Positions 35,114 to 43,797 of a stretch of 64,000 nucleotides of DNA are shown here, piece after piece. The notes beneath the pieces are model-generated. The model was given only the letters and a program-made list of their open reading frames with translations. It was not told the origin of the DNA and did not search any database. A program made the position numbers and the translations under genes. Each line of letters opens with the position of its first letter. Position 1 is the stretch's first letter. Source of the stretch: Rhodococcus wratislaviensis (GTDB lineage Bacteria; Actinomycetota; Actinomycetes; Mycobacteriales; Mycobacteriaceae); NCBI RefSeq assembly GCF_900455735.1, contig NZ_UAUI01000027.1:124001-188000 (forward strand), written 5' to 3'.

Positions 35114-37071
35114 GCGTTTCCGCGTACCGCCACCTGTTCACCCCATTGCGCCTGGGTCCGCTGACCCTGCGCAATCGGGTGGTCTTCTCCGCGCACCTCA
35201 CGGGGTATGCCGTCGACGGCCTGCCCACCGCGCAGCACGCCGCCTATTATGCGGCGCGCGCGAAGGGTGGTGCGGGCCTGATCATCTCCGAGGAGCACGC
35301 CACGCATCCGGGTGACTGGCCGTACGAGAAGGTGATCGCCGGCTACCGGCCGGAGGTCGTCCCGGGCTACCGGCGGATCACCGACGCGGTCCACGAGCAC
35401 GGTGTCCCGATCCTGGCTCAGGTCAACCACAACGGCGGCCAGGGATCGAGTATGTACTCGCGGCGGCCGCTGTGGGCGCCGAGTGCCGTCCCCGATCCGC
35501 TGTTCCGTGAAGTCCCCAAGGCGGTCGATCAGCGGGAGATCCGGACCCTCGTCGACGGGTACGCGCGTGTGGCCGAGCACTGTGTCCGAGGCGGATTCGA
35601 CGGGATCGAACTGCAGTGCTCCCATTCGTCGCTGGTACGCAGTTTCCTCGCCCCCGCCACGAACCAGCGCACGGACCGTTACGGCGGATCGCTGGAGAAC
35701 CGTGCCCGGTTCCTCCTCGAGGTCGTCGAGGAGGTGCGCGCCGCGATCGGTCCGGACCGTGTACTCGGGGTGAGGCTCGCGGGGGAGGACCTGTTCGACG
35801 GTGGAGTCCACCTCGACGAGGCGGTGGAGGTGGCCGCTCTGGTGGAGGCGGACGGCCGGGTCGACTACATCAACACGTCCATCGGGATGGCCACCGAGAC
35901 GCTCCACATGATCGAGGCGTCCATGGCCGTCCCTCGCGGCTACGCGCTGTTCGTCCCGAACGCCATCCGGCAACGGGTAGGTCTTCCCGTGGTCGGTGTC
36001 GGCCGATTCTCGGATCCGCACCAGGCCGACCAGGCTCTGGACGAGGGGCACTGCGACCTGATCGGAGTGGTCCGCGGCCAGATCGCGGACCCGGACTTCG
36101 CAGCGAAGGCCCTGGCCGGCGAGGAGGCAAATATCCGAACGTGCCTGGCGTGCAATCAGGAATGCATCGGACGCATGGGGCTCGGCCGATGGCTCGGGTG
36201 CGTCGTCAACCCCCGCGCGGGCAGGGAAGCGGTCCTGCTGCCCGGACCGACCGTCCGCGGCAGGCGGGTCTTCGTGGTCGGCGGAGGGCCGGCCGGGTTG
36301 AAGGCCGCGGCGACGGCGGCGCAGCGGGGTCACGACGTGACGTTGTTCGAACGCGCGACTGTTCTCGGCGGCCAGGTGCGGACGGCCGCCGCCGTGCCGG
36401 GGCGCCGTGAGTTCCTCGACCTCGTCGTCGATCTGGAATCGGAATGCGCTCGGCGCGGTGTGGACGTGCGGACCGGCACCGACGCGACTACCGAGACGGT
36501 GGTGCAGGGACGTCCCGGCGTGGTGGTGCTCGCGACCGGGGCGCGTCCGCGCCGACCGCGCTGGGCGGGCGCGTCGGACCGGGTGGTGGACGTGCGCGAC
36601 GTGTTGGAGGGTCGCACGCGTCCGGCCGGGACGGTGCTGGTAGTCGACGAACTGGGATTCCATCAGGGCACGTCCGTCGCGGAGTTCGTCGCCGACGCCG
36701 GATGTGCCGTCACGATCTGCACACCGGGGATGATCGTCGGCCAGGACCTCGGTATCACGCTGGACCTCGAGGGATGGAACCGGCGGGCGCACGGCAAGGG
36801 CATCATGCAGGTGACGGACGTGGTGCCGACCGGGTGCGAGGTCGTCGACGGCGGTCGGCTCGCGGTCACGCTCCTGCACCACCCGACCGGTGCGCCGCGG
36901 CAGCTCACCGTCGACTGGGTGGTGTCCTCGGCGCATCAGCAGCCGGAGGACGGGCTCTGGAAAGATCTGGCCGACAGCGGTATCGAGGTTCATCGCATCG
37001 GCGACGCCCTGGCTCCGCGCCGCGCGCATTCCGCCGTCATCGAGGGGGAGCGGGTCGCGCTCGCGCTCTAG
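35110..37071 (+). CDS. mycofactocin-system OYE/FadH-family oxidoreductase (type 1)
   Basis: A 653-residue flavoprotein. The FMN barrel keeps canonical OYE features: QVNHNGGQGSS, QCSHSSLVRSFLAPATNQRT and DRYGGSLENRARF. The [4Fe-4S] motif CLACNQEC has the same C-X2-C-X3-C-X11-C spacing as its neighbour. The FAD/NAD module begins VFVVGGGPAGLKAAATAAQR. It belongs to the first OYE family found with mycofactocin genes. With the type 2 enzyme and the SDR it forms a three-gene insert between mftD and mftE. It may reduce alpha,beta-unsaturated compounds or pass electrons to or from mycofactocin; neither has been shown. Confidence 0.88.
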   Translation: MSVSAYRHLFTPLRLGPLTLRNRVVFSAHLTGYAVDGLPTAQHAAYYAARAKGGAGLIISEEHATHPGDWPYEKVIAGYRPEVVPGYRRITDAVHEHGVPILAQVNHNGGQGSSMYSRRPLWAPSAVPDPLFREVPKAVDQREIRTLVDGYARVAEHCVRGGFDGIELQCSHSSLVRSFLAPATNQRTDRYGGSLENRARFLLEVVEEVRAAIGPDRVLGVRLAGEDLFDGGVHLDEAVEVAALVEADGRVDYINTSIGMATETLHMIEASMAVPRGYALFVPNAIRQRVGLPVVGVGRFSDPHQADQALDEGHCDLIGVVRGQIADPDFAAKALAGEEANIRTCLACNQECIGRMGLGRWLGCVVNPRAGREAVLLPGPTVRGRRVFVVGGGPAGLKAAATAAQRGHDVTLFERATVLGGQVRTAAAVPGRREFLDLVVDLESECARRGVDVRTGTDATTETVVQGRPGVVVLATGARPRRPRWAGASDRVVDVRDVLEGRTRPAGTVLVVDELGFHQGTSVAEFVADAGCAVTICTPGMIVGQDLGITLDLEGWNRRAHGKGIMQVTDVVPTGCEVVDGGRLAVTLLHHPTGAPRQLTVDWVVSSAHQQPEDGLWKDLADSGIEVHRIGDALAPRRAHSAVIEGERVALAL

Positions 37072-37111
37072 TGCGAGCAGCAGCCGGTTCCGCGTCGCCT
37101 AGCATCGGAGG

Positions 37112-37834
37112 ATGCCCCATTCCGGACACCTCGACGACGCGGTGTGGCCCGAACTCGTGTCCCGTGTGTCGACGGTCGTTGTCCCGGTCGGTTCCCTCGA
37201 GCAGCACGGACCGCACCTGCCACTCGACACCGACACCGCCATCGCGGACGCGGTATCCCGCGCGCTGCCGCACGTACTGGTGGCGCCCCCGATCGCCTAT
37301 GGCGCCAGCGGCGAGCACGAGGGGTTTCCCGGGACCGTCTCGCTCGGGGCTGAGGCACTCGAGGCCGTGCTGGTCGAGTACGGCAGGTCCGCGTGCCGGT
37401 GGGCCGACCGCGTGCTTTTCGTCAACGGGCACGGCGGAAACGGGCCCGCGCTTGTCAAGGCTGTCGCCTTGCTTCGGTGCGAGGCTCGCGATGTGGCTTG
37501 GGTGCCGTGTGCGGTACCCGGGGCGGACGCCCATGCCGGGCGTACGGAAACGTCCTTGTTGCTACACCTTTCACCCGGTCGGGTGAGGTTGTCCAGGGCT
37601 GAAGCCGGTAATACGGAACCTATTGCGAGGTTGATGCCAAGACTGCGTGAAGGCGGTATGGTCGCCGTGTCGGCCAACGGCGTGCTCGGTGACCCGACGG
37701 GCGCTACGGCCGCGGAGGGGGCGCAGATCTTCGGCGTGCTCGTTCACACAGTCACCAAGGCACTGGCCCGGTGGGAACCGGGCCCCGATGGAAGGCTCCG
37801 GTGGGAACCGGGCGCCGATGGGAGGCTCCAATGA
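37112..37834 (+). CDS. mftE: mycofactocin precursor peptide peptidase
   Basis: A 240-residue creatininase-family metallopeptidase that releases the modified C-terminal dipeptide from MftA. Metal-binding motifs are VPVGSLEQHGPHLPLDTDTA (about 25-44), the ASGEHEGFPGT segment, VNGHGGNGPALV and the downstream acidic residues. The GGAGG before ATG 37112 has no spacer, which is unusual, so the rate of initiation may be low or the start may lie slightly downstream. The C-terminus carries a 10-residue tandem repeat (RWEPGPDGRL, RWEPGADGRL) from a 30-base DNA duplication, outside the catalytic fold. Confidence 0.93.
   Translation: MPHSGHLDDAVWPELVSRVSTVVVPVGSLEQHGPHLPLDTDTAIADAVSRALPHVLVAPPIAYGASGEHEGFPGTVSLGAEALEAVLVEYGRSACRWADRVLFVNGHGGNGPALVKAVALLRCEARDVAWVPCAVPGADAHAGRTETSLLLHLSPGRVRLSRAEAGNTEPIARLMPRLREGGMVAVSANGVLGDPTGATAAEGAQIFGVLVHTVTKALARWEPGPDGRLRWEPGADGRLQ
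37771..37830 (+). repeat. 30-bp tandem duplication in mftE 3' end
   Basis: Two adjacent 30-base copies (37771-37800 and 37801-37830) are identical at 27 positions. They are in frame and encode the repeated decapeptide at the very C-terminus of MftE, ending at the stop codon. Confidence 0.85.
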
Positions 37835-37867
37835 CCCGCACGGGCGTCCTCGAGTTGCCGAGGGCGG

Positions 37868-37905
37868 ATTTCCGGCATGCCGACGCGACTAATTTCCGGC
37901 ATGCC
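37868..37905. repeat. 14-bp direct repeat before mftF
   Basis: ATTTCCGGCATGCC occurs at 37868-37881 and again at 37892-37905, a 24-base period (just over two helical turns). Each copy contains the palindrome GGCATGCC. The pair lies 36-73 bases upstream of mftF, so it could be an operator for an internal promoter. Confidence 0.55.
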
Positions 37906-37940
37906 CTGCCAGCGCTCTCCGATCCGCATACGATCGACTG

Positions 37941-39341
37941 ATGCGCCAAGCTCGACTTCCCGATGGATTCGGGATCCGAATCGACCCCAAGGTACGCGCA
38001 TATTCCGGAGGTCGAGTGCTGATCGGCGGTTCGCCGACTCGGATGCTGAAGCTGGCGCCCACCGCGGCGGCCATGATCGGAGACGGCTACCTCGAGGTCG
38101 TCGATCCGCAGTCCGCGGTCGTCGCACGCCGCCTCCTCGATTCGGGGGTCGCCAACCCGCGCCCCATGAGTACCCCGTCGCCCCGGGATGTCACCGTTGT
38201 CATTCCGGTGAAGAACAACGCGTCGGGGCTGCACCGGGTGCTGGCCTCGCTCCGCGGACTCGAGGTCGTCGTCGTCGACGACGGCTCCGACGTCCCGATC
38301 GTCGCCCCCGTGCTGCAGAACGGGTGCGGAGGCCACGTCACCGTGCTGCGTCACGAGACGGCCAAGGGGCCGGCCGCGGCACGGAACACCGGTCTGCGTT
38401 ACGCCGCAACTCCGTTCGTGGCGTTCCTCGACTCCGACGTCCTGCCGCGCACCGGCTGGATCGAGGTCATGCTCGGCCACTTCAGCGATCCCGCGGTCGC
38501 ACTCGTCGCCCCGAGGATCGTGGCGCTCGAACCCGAGGCGAGCACACTCGCGCGGTACGAGCACGCCCGCTCCTCCCTCGACCTCGGGCGCAAGGAGTCC
38601 GCGGTCCAGTCCGGCGGCCCGGTGTCGTACGTGCCGAGCGCCGCGATGATCGCCCGTCGCGAGGTGCTCGACGAGTTCGGCGGCTTCGACGAGTCCATGC
38701 ACGTGGCGGAGGACGTCGACCTGTGCTGGCGGCTCCAGGAGTCCGGCTGGCGACTGCGGTACGAGCCCGTGGCCCACGTCGCGCACGATCACCGTGTGAC
38801 GTTCGGAAAGTGGTTCGGCCGCAAGCTGTTCTACGGCACCGGTGCGGCGCCGCTGGCGGCGAGGCATTCGGGCATGGTTCCACCGCTGTCGATGTCGCCG
38901 TGGACGTTCTTCGCGTGCATCGCCGCCGCCACGTGCACCCGACTGGGCCTGCTCGGCGCCGTCGCCACACTCGCGATGATTCTGCTGCGCCTGCGCCGCA
39001 TGTTCACGGGCCTCGACCAGCCGACCCGCATCGCCGCGATCCTCGCAGCCCAGGGCTTCGCCGGCGGTGCCTGGCAGCTGGCGTCCGCACTGTGTCGCCA
39101 CTACTGGCCGATCACTCTGCTGGCGGTGCTGCTCTCGAAACGGATCCGCCGTATCGCGCTCGCGATCGCCGTCGCCGAGGGCGTCGCCGACTGGGTGACC
39201 CACCGGGAGCCCGGAGGGCTGGGGCCCGTGCGGCACACGGTGTTCAAGCGGATGGATGACGTCGCGTACGGCGCCGGGCTCTGGAAGGGCGCCATCACCG
39301 CCCGTGACCTCGACGCATTGAAGCCCCGGTTGAAGTCGTAG
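37941..39341 (+). CDS. mftF: mycofactocin glycosyltransferase
   Basis: A 466-residue protein. An N-terminal segment of about 75 residues precedes a GT-A family 2 glycosyltransferase domain: [20 protein letters not shown], the nucleotide-sugar DDGSD motif, [10 protein letters not shown], and the acceptor-side [13 protein letters not shown]-terminal membrane segments follow ([20 protein letters not shown] and others). It adds the beta-1,4-glucan chain to pre-mycofactocin at the membrane. It follows mftE after 106 bases that contain a 14-base direct repeat. Its stop codon overlaps the mftG start by one base. Confidence 0.93.
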   Translation: MRQARLPDGFGIRIDPKVRAYSGGRVLIGGSPTRMLKLAPTAAAMIGDGYLEVVDPQSAVVARRLLDSGVANPRPMSTPSPRDVTVVIPVKNNASGLHRVLASLRGLEVVVVDDGSDVPIVAPVLQNGCGGHVTVLRHETAKGPAAARNTGLRYAATPFVAFLDSDVLPRTGWIEVMLGHFSDPAVALVAPRIVALEPEASTLARYEHARSSLDLGRKESAVQSGGPVSYVPSAAMIARREVLDEFGGFDESMHVAEDVDLCWRLQESGWRLRYEPVAHVAHDHRVTFGKWFGRKLFYGTGAAPLAARHSGMVPPLSMSPWTFFACIAAATCTRLGLLGAVATLAMILLRLRRMFTGLDQPTRIAAILAAQGFAGGAWQLASALCRHYWPITLLAVLLSKRIRRIALAIAVAEGVADWVTHREPGGLGPVRHTVFKRMDDVAYGAGLWKGAITARDLDALKPRLKS

Positions 39342-40813
39342 TGGCCGATCCGATTCGCGCCGCCGACGTCGTGGTCGTCGGCGGCGGTTCGAGTGGATGC
39401 GTGGTGGCCGCCCGGCTCAGCGAGAATCCTGAGCGATCGGTTCTCCTCCTCGAGTCCGGACCCGGCTACCGGTCGGTCTCCGACTGTCCCGTGCTCGACT
39501 ACCGGACGCTGCCGGTCGGTCCGGGCAGCGTGTTCACGGAGACGTACGGCGTGGAGTTGGCGCCGAGCGTTCCCTCGGCGATGGTGCGGGGACACGTCCT
39601 CGGTGGTTCGGGCGCCGTCAACGGCGCCTACTTCGTCCGTGGGACGGAAGCGGATTTCCGGCACTGGCCCGCCTCGTGGTCGTACGAGAACGTGCTGCCC
39701 GCCTTCCGGGCACTCGAGCGTGACGCAGACTTCGACGATTCCCGGCACGGCACGACCGGGCCGATGCCCGTTCGCAGGCAGCCCGCGGAACGGCTGAGCG
39801 AGATCAGCGCTGCCTTCCGCGCCGCGGCGCTCGGTGCAGGACATCCCGAGGAACCCGACAAGAACGGCGACGGCGCCGGCGGTGTCGGTCCGGTGCCTCT
39901 CAATGTCGACGGCGACCGCCGTGTCAGCACGGCAGTGGCGTACCTGCTGCCGGCGTGGGGGCGGCCCAATCTGACCGTCGAAGCGAATTCCGATGTCGTC
40001 CGAATCCTGTTCTCCGGTAACGAGACCGTCGGGGTGGAGGTGGAGTCGGACGGCGTGCGGCGCACGGTCCGCACCGGTCGGGTCGTGCTGGCGGCGGGTC
40101 CCGTCGAAACCCCGGTGCTGCTGATGCTTTCGGGAATCGGTCCGGCGGAACACCTGATGGACAACGGCATTCCCGTCGTCCTCGACGCGCCCGGTGTCGG
40201 CAGCGAGTTCAGTGACCACCCCGAAGTGGCTCTGCCGTACCGTATCCGGGACTCGCTCCGCCGCGACGACACGAGTCCGGTCGTCGAAACGGTGCTGAAT
40301 GTCGGCGACCTCGAGATCCGTCCGTACACGGCGCCGTTCGACGTGCTCGTCCCCGGATCCGGGCAGCCCGACCCGATCCTCGGGATCGGGCTCATGGTGA
40401 CGGACAGCCGGGGCGACATCCGGCTCACGTCGGGGCACCGCCGGGACCGTCCCCGAATCGAATACCGCTACGCGCAATCCGCCGCCGACCGCCGGGCGCT
40501 GCGCGAGGGGCAGGCCATCGGATCGGAACTTCTCCGTTCACCAGAACTGGGACCGCTGCTCGAACCGCTGACCCGGGAGGTGTCCGACCGTGCGGTGCTC
40601 GCCCACCTGGGGACGTCGCTGCACATGTGCGGCAGTTGCCGGATGGGCGGACGCGACGACGCGGGCGCGGTGGTGGACGAGTGGTGCAACGTCCGCGGAA
40701 TGGAAGGGCTGACCATCGCCGACACCTCGGTGTTCCCGGTGGTCCCGAGCCGTGGGCCGCACGCCACGGCGGTCATGGTCGCCGAGCGCGTCAGTACCTT
40801 CCTGCGGGAGTGA
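39341..40813 (+). CDS. mftG: mycofactocin dehydrogenase MftG (GMC family)
   Basis: A 490-residue GMC flavoprotein with the FAD motif VVVVGGGSSGCVVAARLSE at the N-terminus. Further markers are RGHVLGGSGAVNGAYFVRG, a GMC signature AAGPVETPVLLMLSGIGPAE, and the C-terminal active-site region SLHMCGSCRMGGRDD with histidine in PSRGPHATAVMVAE. In mycobacteria MftG re-oxidises reduced mycofactocin and passes electrons toward respiration, so that mycofactocin-dependent alcohol oxidation can cycle. GTG 39341 shares a base with the mftF stop. It is the last gene of the mft run. Confidence 0.92.
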   Translation: MADPIRAADVVVVGGGSSGCVVAARLSENPERSVLLLESGPGYRSVSDCPVLDYRTLPVGPGSVFTETYGVELAPSVPSAMVRGHVLGGSGAVNGAYFVRGTEADFRHWPASWSYENVLPAFRALERDADFDDSRHGTTGPMPVRRQPAERLSEISAAFRAAALGAGHPEEPDKNGDGAGGVGPVPLNVDGDRRVSTAVAYLLPAWGRPNLTVEANSDVVRILFSGNETVGVEVESDGVRRTVRTGRVVLAAGPVETPVLLMLSGIGPAEHLMDNGIPVVLDAPGVGSEFSDHPEVALPYRIRDSLRRDDTSPVVETVLNVGDLEIRPYTAPFDVLVPGSGQPDPILGIGLMVTDSRGDIRLTSGHRRDRPRIEYRYAQSAADRRALREGQAIGSELLRSPELGPLLEPLTREVSDRAVLAHLGTSLHMCGSCRMGGRDDAGAVVDEWCNVRGMEGLTIADTSVFPVVPSRGPHATAVMVAERVSTFLRE

Positions 40814-40879
40814 CCGAGGGGGCGACACAGGCCCGTGTGATGCGGGTTACAGTAGGCAGAGACGCCGTGGAGGAGTTCG

Positions 40880-42196
40880 ATGCAAAGTCAACCGCCCACA
40901 GGGGGCAATCCGTGGGTCGCCGTGCGCCCGGGAGACGACGTCGCGATGCTGGCACGCAGGGTGTCGTCGGCGCATCAGTTGTTCGTCGAGCGTCGTGCAC
41001 CCGCCGGCCGTGCCCCGGACGGTGAGGGGAATTCCGTCCGTTCCGTCATCCTCGACTCGTGGGTGCGCAGCACCAGCAAGGGAGTGAACCCGGACGGGTC
41101 GGCCCGCGCCGTCGATCTGGCGGCTGCCGATCTCGCCGCCTACCGGGCGTCGCACCCGATGTCGATCATCCGCCCGGTGGTCCGCAAACTCCTCGTCGAG
41201 GACGCCGCCGACACCGGACTGCTCGTTGCCATCACGGACGAGAAGGGCCAGCTGCTGTGGGTCGAGGGCGATTCGTCCGCCAAGGACCGCGCACTGGAGA
41301 TGAACTTCGTCGAGGGCGCCGACTGGAGTGAGGACACCGTCGGCACCAACGCCCCGGGTACCGCCCTGGCGCTCGACCATTGCGTGCAGATCTTCGGTGC
41401 CGAGCATTTCAGCCGCTCGGTGCACGACTGGAGTTGTTCTGCGGCGCCCGTCCACGACCCCGCTACCGGACTGATCGTCGGGGCCATCGACATCACCGGC
41501 GGTCCGCGGGTGGCGGTGCCCGAGGTGCTCTCGTTGATCCGGGCGACCGTCGCGGCAGCCGAGGCGGAGTTGCGACTGCACCAGCTGCGTTCACCGCACC
41601 CGCTCGTCGAGACGGTACTGCGGTTGGAGGTGCTGGGATCGGGACGTCCGACTCTGATCCGTGGGGGCGAACGCATCCCGCTGTCGCAGCGGCACGCGGA
41701 GATCCTCCTGCTCCTCGCGGAGCACCCTGAAGGCCTGAGTTCCGACCGTCTCGCGGTGCTGCTCGACGAGAACGAACTCGACGCCGTCACGATTCGTGCC
41801 GAGATGTCGCGCCTGCGTAAGGTTTTCGGTCCCGTCAATCTCGGTTCGCGGCCGTATCGGCTGCTCGCCGAACTGACGTCGGACGTCCGGCAGGTCCGCG
41901 GAGCCCTGGACCGTGGTGAGCTCGCCGCCGCCCTCGACGTCTACTCGGGTCCGGTCCTTCCCGGGTCCGAGGCGCCCGGGGTCGAGGATCTTCGCGACGA
42001 GTTGCGGGCACGCGTCCAGGCGGCGCTGCTGCGGGAAGGTGATCAACGGTTGCTCGCCAAGTGGACCACATCCGTCCACGGCCGCGAGGACGTCGCCGCA
42101 TGGGAGGCGTATCTGGCGGGCCTCGACCCGCGTTCGCCCCTGTATTCCCAGGTCAAGTCCAGGATCGATCTGTTCGATCAGCAGTACGCAACGTAG
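40880..42196 (+). CDS. GAF-domain transcriptional regulator
   Basis: A 438-residue regulator resembling the sensor half of AcoR-type activators but with no AAA+ domain. An N-terminal helical region (about 1-70, with RSVILDSWVRS) is followed by a GAF domain (about 90-235; NFVEGADWSEDTVGTNAPGT is typical). A C-terminal region SQRHAEILLLLAEHPEGLSS reads as a winged helix, with a TPR-like tail. It is likely to sense an aldehyde or related metabolite and to control the aldehyde dehydrogenase gene starting 77 bases downstream. GGAGG lies six bases before ATG. It follows mftG after 66 bases. Confidence 0.8.
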   Translation: MQSQPPTGGNPWVAVRPGDDVAMLARRVSSAHQLFVERRAPAGRAPDGEGNSVRSVILDSWVRSTSKGVNPDGSARAVDLAAADLAAYRASHPMSIIRPVVRKLLVEDAADTGLLVAITDEKGQLLWVEGDSSAKDRALEMNFVEGADWSEDTVGTNAPGTALALDHCVQIFGAEHFSRSVHDWSCSAAPVHDPATGLIVGAIDITGGPRVAVPEVLSLIRATVAAAEAELRLHQLRSPHPLVETVLRLEVLGSGRPTLIRGGERIPLSQRHAEILLLLAEHPEGLSSDRLAVLLDENELDAVTIRAEMSRLRKVFGPVNLGSRPYRLLAELTSDVRQVRGALDRGELAAALDVYSGPVLPGSEAPGVEDLRDELRARVQAALLREGDQRLLAKWTTSVHGREDVAAWEAYLAGLDPRSPLYSQVKSRIDLFDQQYAT

Positions 42197-42220
42197 TTGC
42201 AACGGTACGGTCCCTAGTGT

Positions 42221-42231
42221 TGTGAGTCACA
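42221..42231. promoter_or_regulatory. dyad in aldehyde dehydrogenase promoter
   Basis: TGTGAGTCACA is a perfect inverted repeat around one central base, 43-53 bases upstream of the dehydrogenase ATG. A second small palindrome, GTTGCAAC (42196-42203), overlaps the stop codon of the GAF regulator gene. Either could be the target of that regulator. Confidence 0.4.
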
Positions 42232-42273
42232 CCCAGAAGTTCCACCGAGTTTCACGACACCAGGGAGTTATCG

Positions 42274-43797
42274 ATGACCGTGTATGCCCGCCCGGGTTCG
42301 CCGGACGCCGTCATGTCCTTCCAATCGCGTTACGACAACTGGATCGGCGGCCAGTGGGTTGCGCCCGTCAAGGGCCAGTACTTCGAGAATCCGACACCCG
42401 TCACCGGGCAGCCGTTCTGCGAGGTCGCGCGTTCGACGTCCGAGGACATCGAACTTGCGCTCGATGCCGCACACGCTGCGGCTCCGGCATGGGGTAAGAC
42501 GTCGGTGGCCGAGCGCGCCATCATCCTGAACAAGATCGCGGACCGCATCGAGGAGAACCTCGAGTCCATCGCGCTCGCAGAGTCCTGGGACAACGGCAAG
42601 CCGATTCGCGAAACCCTGAACGCCGACATTCCGTTGGCCATCGACCACTTCCGCTACTTCGCCGGCGCGATCCGGGCGCAGGAAGGCGCACTGTCGGAGA
42701 TCGACTCCGACACCGTCGCCTACCACTTCCACGAGCCGCTCGGTGTCGTCGGCCAGATCATTCCCTGGAACTTCCCGATCCTCATGGCCGTGTGGAAGCT
42801 CGCTCCCGCACTCGCCGCGGGCAACGCTGTCGTTCTCAAGCCCGCCGAGCAGACCCCGGCGTCGATCCTGCACCTCATCTCGATCATCGGCGACCTGCTG
42901 CCCGCCGGTGTGATCAACATTGTCAACGGCTTCGGCGTGGAAGCAGGCAAGCCGCTCGCCTCGAGCCCGCGGATCCGCAAGATCGCGTTCACCGGTGAGA
43001 CCACCACGGGTCGGCTCATCATGCAGTACGCGTCGCAGAACCTGATCCCGGTCACTCTCGAACTCGGTGGCAAGAGCCCCAACATCTTCTTCTCCGACGT
43101 GCTCTCCTCGAACGATGACTACCAGGACAAGGCGCTCGAGGGCTTCACGATGTTCGCCCTCAACCAGGGTGAGGTGTGCACCTGCCCGTCGCGTTCTCTG
43201 ATCCAGGAGGACATCTTCGACGAGTTCCTCGCGATGGCAGCCATCCGCACCAAGGCCGTCCGCCAGGGCGACCCGCTCGACACCGACACGATGATCGGCG
43301 CGCAGGCCTCGAACGATCAGCTCGAGAAGATCCTGTCGTACATCGAGATCGGTAAGGGCGAAGGCGCCAAGGTCGTCACCGGCGGTGAGCGGGCCGAACT
43401 CGGCGGCGACCTGTCCGGCGGTTACTACGTGCAGCCGACGATCTTCACCGGTCAGAACAAGATGCGGATCTTCCAGGAGGAGATCTTCGGTCCCGTCGTT
43501 TCCGTCACGTCGTTCAAGGACTACGACCAGGCCATCGAGATCGCCAACGACACGCTGTACGGCCTCGGCGCCGGCGTGTGGTCGCGGGACGGTGGCGTCG
43601 CCTACCGGGCCGGACGTGACATCCAGGCCGGCCGCGTGTGGACCAACACGTACCACCAGTATCCCGCGCACGCCGCATTCGGTGGCTACAAGCAGTCCGG
43701 CATCGGCCGCGAGAACCACCTGATGATGCTCGAGCACTACCAGCAGACGAAGAACCTGCTGGTCAGCTACGCCCAGAAGGCTCAGGGCTTCTTCTGA
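42274..43797 (+). CDS. thcA: aldehyde dehydrogenase (ThcA/ExaC type, acetaldehyde)
   Basis: A 507-residue NAD-dependent aldehyde dehydrogenase that oxidises acetaldehyde and other short aldehydes to acids. Motifs are [20 protein letters not shown], the NAD motif [11 protein letters not shown], catalytic glutamate in [12 protein letters not shown] and catalytic cysteine in [10 protein letters not shown]. It agrees closely with my recollection of ThcA of Rhodococcus erythropolis, induced during thiocarbamate degradation together with the nicotinoprotein alcohol dehydrogenase ThcE. Here it can take acetaldehyde from ethanol oxidation and from ethanolamine lyase. It is followed by the overlapping DUF779 gene (ATGA). 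Confidence 0.9.
   Translation: MTVYARPGSPDAVMSFQSRYDNWIGGQWVAPVKGQYFENPTPVTGQPFCEVARSTSEDIELALDAAHAAAPAWGKTSVAERAIILNKIADRIEENLESIALAESWDNGKPIRETLNADIPLAIDHFRYFAGAIRAQEGALSEIDSDTVAYHFHEPLGVVGQIIPWNFPILMAVWKLAPALAAGNAVVLKPAEQTPASILHLISIIGDLLPAGVINIVNGFGVEAGKPLASSPRIRKIAFTGETTTGRLIMQYASQNLIPVTLELGGKSPNIFFSDVLSSNDDYQDKALEGFTMFALNQGEVCTCPSRSLIQEDIFDEFLAMAAIRTKAVRQGDPLDTDTMIGAQASNDQLEKILSYIEIGKGEGAKVVTGGERAELGGDLSGGYYVQPTIFTGQNKMRIFQEEIFGPVVSVTSFKDYDQAIEIANDTLYGLGAGVWSRDGGVAYRAGRDIQAGRVWTNTYHQYPAHAAFGGYKQSGIGRENHLMMLEHYQQTKNLLVSYAQKAQGFF

Noticed and set aside
35077-37029. 650-residue minus-strand frame opposite the type 1 OYE gene
   Set aside because: The plus-strand protein has iron-sulfur, FMN and FAD motifs; the opposite frame is compositionally biased with no domain.
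37771-37905. CRISPR-like repeats near mftE/mftF
   Set aside because: There are only two copies of each unit, one tandem without spacers and one with a single 10-base spacer, and no cas genes.
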